Shown here one piece after another: positions 5,440 through 6,816 of a DNA stretch of 6,816 nt (positions are counted from its first letter, which is position 1; each line of letters begins with the position of its first letter). The notes under the pieces were generated by a model. It was not told the DNA's origin, searched no databases, and saw nothing but the letters and a program-made list of their open reading frames with translations. The stretch is from Actinomycetota bacterium (GTDB lineage: Bacteria > Actinomycetota > Humimicrobiia > Humimicrobiales > Humimicrobiaceae), in NCBI GenBank assembly GCA_014360385.1, contig JACIXO010000068.1, positions 1-6,816 of the forward strand, given 5' to 3'. The position numbers and the translations under genes were made by a program.

Positions 5440-6195
5440 TTACTCAGGTGTAAAACAGCAATAACCTATTTTGTCGCAGAGCCTTCTTATTTCCTCCCAT
5501 TCATCTTTTTTGATTACACTAAGTGCTGTCGGATACAAAATATTATCCTCTTTATAAATATGAGATGGTAATAAGTCTGAAATTTTACTAATAAGCTTAT
5601 CAAGCTTTCTCAGGAATTCTTTAAAATTAATGTGTTTATAATTTTCTGTAAGTTCTAAAAGTGCTTGTTTTTTAGGCTTAATTTCTTCATGCTCCGACAA
5701 CATAATTTCTGGAGGCCCAACTATCCCATATTCTTCAAGTTTTGGGAATAATACTTCCTCTTCTCTCCTATGGTGAAGATTAGCCTCTACCAGATGCTCG
5801 GCAAGGTGCTTTATCTTCTCAAGTTCCCCCTCAATCCCATCATAGGAATTTCTATCTTTAATTTGATCTCGAATATATTTTAACTCCTCAACAAAGCTCA
5901 GAATAAGTTTGTGCTCTTCCATTAGAGTATGAATAGGATGGCCTCGAGATATATTTAGTTCTTTTCTGGAATCTTCAATCGAATCCTTAAAAACTTCTAA
6001 ATGAACATCACATAATTTTTGTATCTCTTTCCTATCCATTCCTTCCTTTATTAGTTCCTCCTCTGCTTTGGCTAACTGGGCAGAGTCTACACTTCTTAAA
6101 ACCTTTTTGAATTCATTTTTTAATCCTGTAACATCCTCACCAGCATGTATTCTTTTAATAATCTCTTTGATTTTTTCTTTTAACTCAAAGTTCAT
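5440..6195 (-). CDS. DUF438 plus hemerythrin-like di-iron protein
   Basis: A 251-residue soluble protein. Residues 1-72 are a DUF438 domain (KEIIKRIHAGEDVTGLKNEF, then LCDVHLEVF at 61-69). Residues about 86-222 form a hemerythrin-type four-helix bundle with candidate iron ligands His95 (EEHK), His130 and His134, HHRREEE with His141/His142-Glu146, His169 (SEHE), and His212-Glu216 in the second HxxxE motif. Hemerythrins bind O2 or NO at a di-iron site, and relatives act in iron storage, nitrosative-stress repair or sensing. Many DUF438 proteins continue into a C-terminal PAS domain; this one stops at IGYCCFTPE, a common end of the hemerythrin part, so it lacks PAS. The ATG has AGGAG 9 bases upstream. 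It has its own promoter with a palindromic operator and is followed by the Rrf2 gene, which suggests regulation by redox or NO. Confidence 0.92.
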   Translation of the reverse strand: MNFELKEKIKEIIKRIHAGEDVTGLKNEFKKVLRSVDSAQLAKAEEELIKEGMDRKEIQKLCDVHLEVFKDSIEDSRKELNISRGHPIHTLMEEHKLILSFVEELKYIRDQIKDRNSYDGIEGELEKIKHLAEHLVEANLHHRREEEVLFPKLEEYGIVGPPEIMLSEHEEIKPKKQALLELTENYKHINFKEFLRKLDKLISKISDLLPSHIYKEDNILYPTALSVIKKDEWEEIRRLCDKIGYCCFTPE

Positions 6196-6460
6196 CTGTC
6201 ATCACTCCTCTTCAAAATATTTTTTGATTTGCTAAATTTGCTAAAAAGATTCCAGCTATTCAAATTAAAACCAGGCTATGAAAATTTAATGAACTATTTT
6301 CATTTTTATTAGTTCTTATTTTATATATCTTAAATATGCTGCTCCTGACATTGTAATCTTGAAATTAAAGAAACCTATTTAAATCTATTTATTTAAAGAC
6401 CTAACTTATCTATTTATTACTTATTTAAATCTTTCCACCTAAATCTTTAACTTTTATTCT
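6196..6460 (-). other. Long leader of the hemerythrin gene
   Basis: If transcription starts about 6-8 bases after the -10 at 6467-6472, the message has a leader of about 265 nt, unusually long. It contains an 8-bp stem (6278-6285 with 6296-6303, 10-base loop), a purine-rich stretch, and an 11-bp direct repeat TATTTAAATCT (6376-6386, 6422-6432). I recognise no known riboswitch. Just before the true start an out-of-frame ATG (6202) opens a five-codon frame (MTDEL, stop) that overlaps the hemerythrin start. Confidence 0.35.
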
Positions 6461-6495
6461 AGATAGAATGATACTATTTTAGTATCATATGTCAA
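6456..6495 (-). promoter_or_regulatory. Promoter of the hemerythrin gene with a 21-bp palindromic operator
   Basis: On the minus strand TTGACA (6495-6490) is followed after 16 bases by TATCAT (6473-6468, 5 of 6 matches to the -10 consensus). A perfect palindrome of 9-bp arms (ATGATACTA at 6468-6476, TAGTATCAT at 6480-6488, centre TTT) fills the spacer and the -10. A second palindrome, ATTCTA-GA-TAGAAT (6456-6469), overlaps it by two bases on the start-site side. Placement over the core promoter strongly suggests repression. The binding protein is unknown; the nearby Rrf2 or a metal-responsive repressor are candidates. Confidence 0.7.
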
Positions 6496-6594
6496 GTACT
6501 TTTTATAGATTTGCTCCTTTAGATTACTTATCACACCTTAAGAACGTAAATCGAATTAAATGTAAAATAAAAGATGGAGTATTTGACTGGATTT

Positions 6595-6816
6595 CTAAGA
6601 TATCTCAAGGTTATCAATTACATTAATAGCATCTTCGTAAGTTTCTACCTTAAAAAACTTCTCTCTTAATCGGCTTACTCCTCGCTCCTTTTTAAAAATC
6701 CAGCCTAAGATTTTTCTAAATTCTTTTACTGCCTTTTCCTCGCCTTTAAAGTATGCTAGAAATTCGATATAAAGCTTTGCATAGGCCTTCTTCCAGCTAA
6801 GTGAAGGGGATAATAA
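6595..6816 (-). CDS. dus: tRNA-dihydrouridine synthase, C-terminal fragment
   Basis: The reading frame enters from the window edge and ends with TAG at 6597-6595, giving 73 residues. They match the C-terminal helical domain of Dus/DusB flavoproteins, which reduce uridine to dihydrouridine in tRNA: YFKGEEKAVKEFRKILGWIF (22-41) followed by KKERGVSRLREKFFKVETYE (42-61) correspond to the family pattern of a Gly-Glu, a Arg-Lys-x-x-x-Trp helix and a final xETYEDAxxVIDNL segment. The FMN-binding TIM barrel lies outside the window. No terminator is obvious after the stop. The gene is probably unrelated in function to the hemerythrin locus, which has its own promoter 100 bp downstream. Confidence 0.75.
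   Translation of the reverse strand, partial: LLSPSLSWKKAYAKLYIEFLAYFKGEEKAVKEFRKILGWIFKKERGVSRLREKFFKVETYEDAINVIDNLEIS

Noticed and set aside
6316..6351. Minus-strand 11-codon frame MSGAAYLRYIK in the hemerythrin leader
   Set aside because: No Shine-Dalgarno sequence; a frame this short is expected by chance.
1..6816. tRNA, rRNA or other structural RNA genes
   Set aside because: I saw no cloverleaf with a conserved T-loop, and no rRNA-like sequence on either strand.

Overview
This is an AT-rich bacterial window (well over 60% A+T by eye). All eight recognisable protein-coding units lie on the minus strand, so transcription runs from high to low coordinates. Shine-Dalgarno sequences of the AGGAG type, an Rrf2 regulator, an NfeD/slipin pair, a DUF438/hemerythrin protein and a Dus-type tRNA dihydrouridine synthase point to a bacterium, probably an anaerobic or low-oxygen lineage. 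I cannot name the phylum. A low-GC Firmicute or a thermophilic or uncultured deep lineage would all fit.

Layout in transcriptional order. (1) 6816-6595: the C-terminal 73 residues of a tRNA-dihydrouridine synthase, cut by the window edge. (2) About 400 bases without a gene, holding a clear promoter (TTGACA-16-TATCAT) whose spacer and -10 are covered by a perfect 21-bp palindrome, then a leader of about 265 nt. (3) 6195-5440: DUF438 plus hemerythrin di-iron protein. (4) 5287-4889: an Rrf2-family regulator with three cysteines and an N-terminal Asp, as in Fe-S/NO sensors. (5) 4735-3768: a composite gene. Its 5' end is a decayed ferredoxin module (frameshift after codon 5, fourth cluster cysteine changed to Tyr, second cluster missing), read into a zinc-ribbon plus HD-domain phosphohydrolase that carries an 18-bp in-frame tandem duplication just after its HD motif. 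(6) A 377-bp gap with a perfect 16-bp inverted repeat and a 17-bp direct repeat. (7) 3390-2736: a VapBC-type toxin-antitoxin pair. (8) 2621-1026 and 825-61: long-form NfeD membrane serine protease and a slipin/stomatin, followed by a hairpin that probably terminates the unit.

Functionally there are three blocks. Hemerythrin, Rrf2 regulator and ferredoxin/HD look like an iron, oxygen or nitric-oxide response locus; the gene contents are seen in the sequence, the shared response is inferred. VapBC is a self-contained toxin-antitoxin module between the other blocks. NfeD-slipin is an established pair: a membrane-bound ClpP-class protease and its SPFH scaffold, linked to membrane quality control. 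The least ordinary parts are the decayed ferredoxin fusion and the operator-like palindromes in the intergenic gaps.
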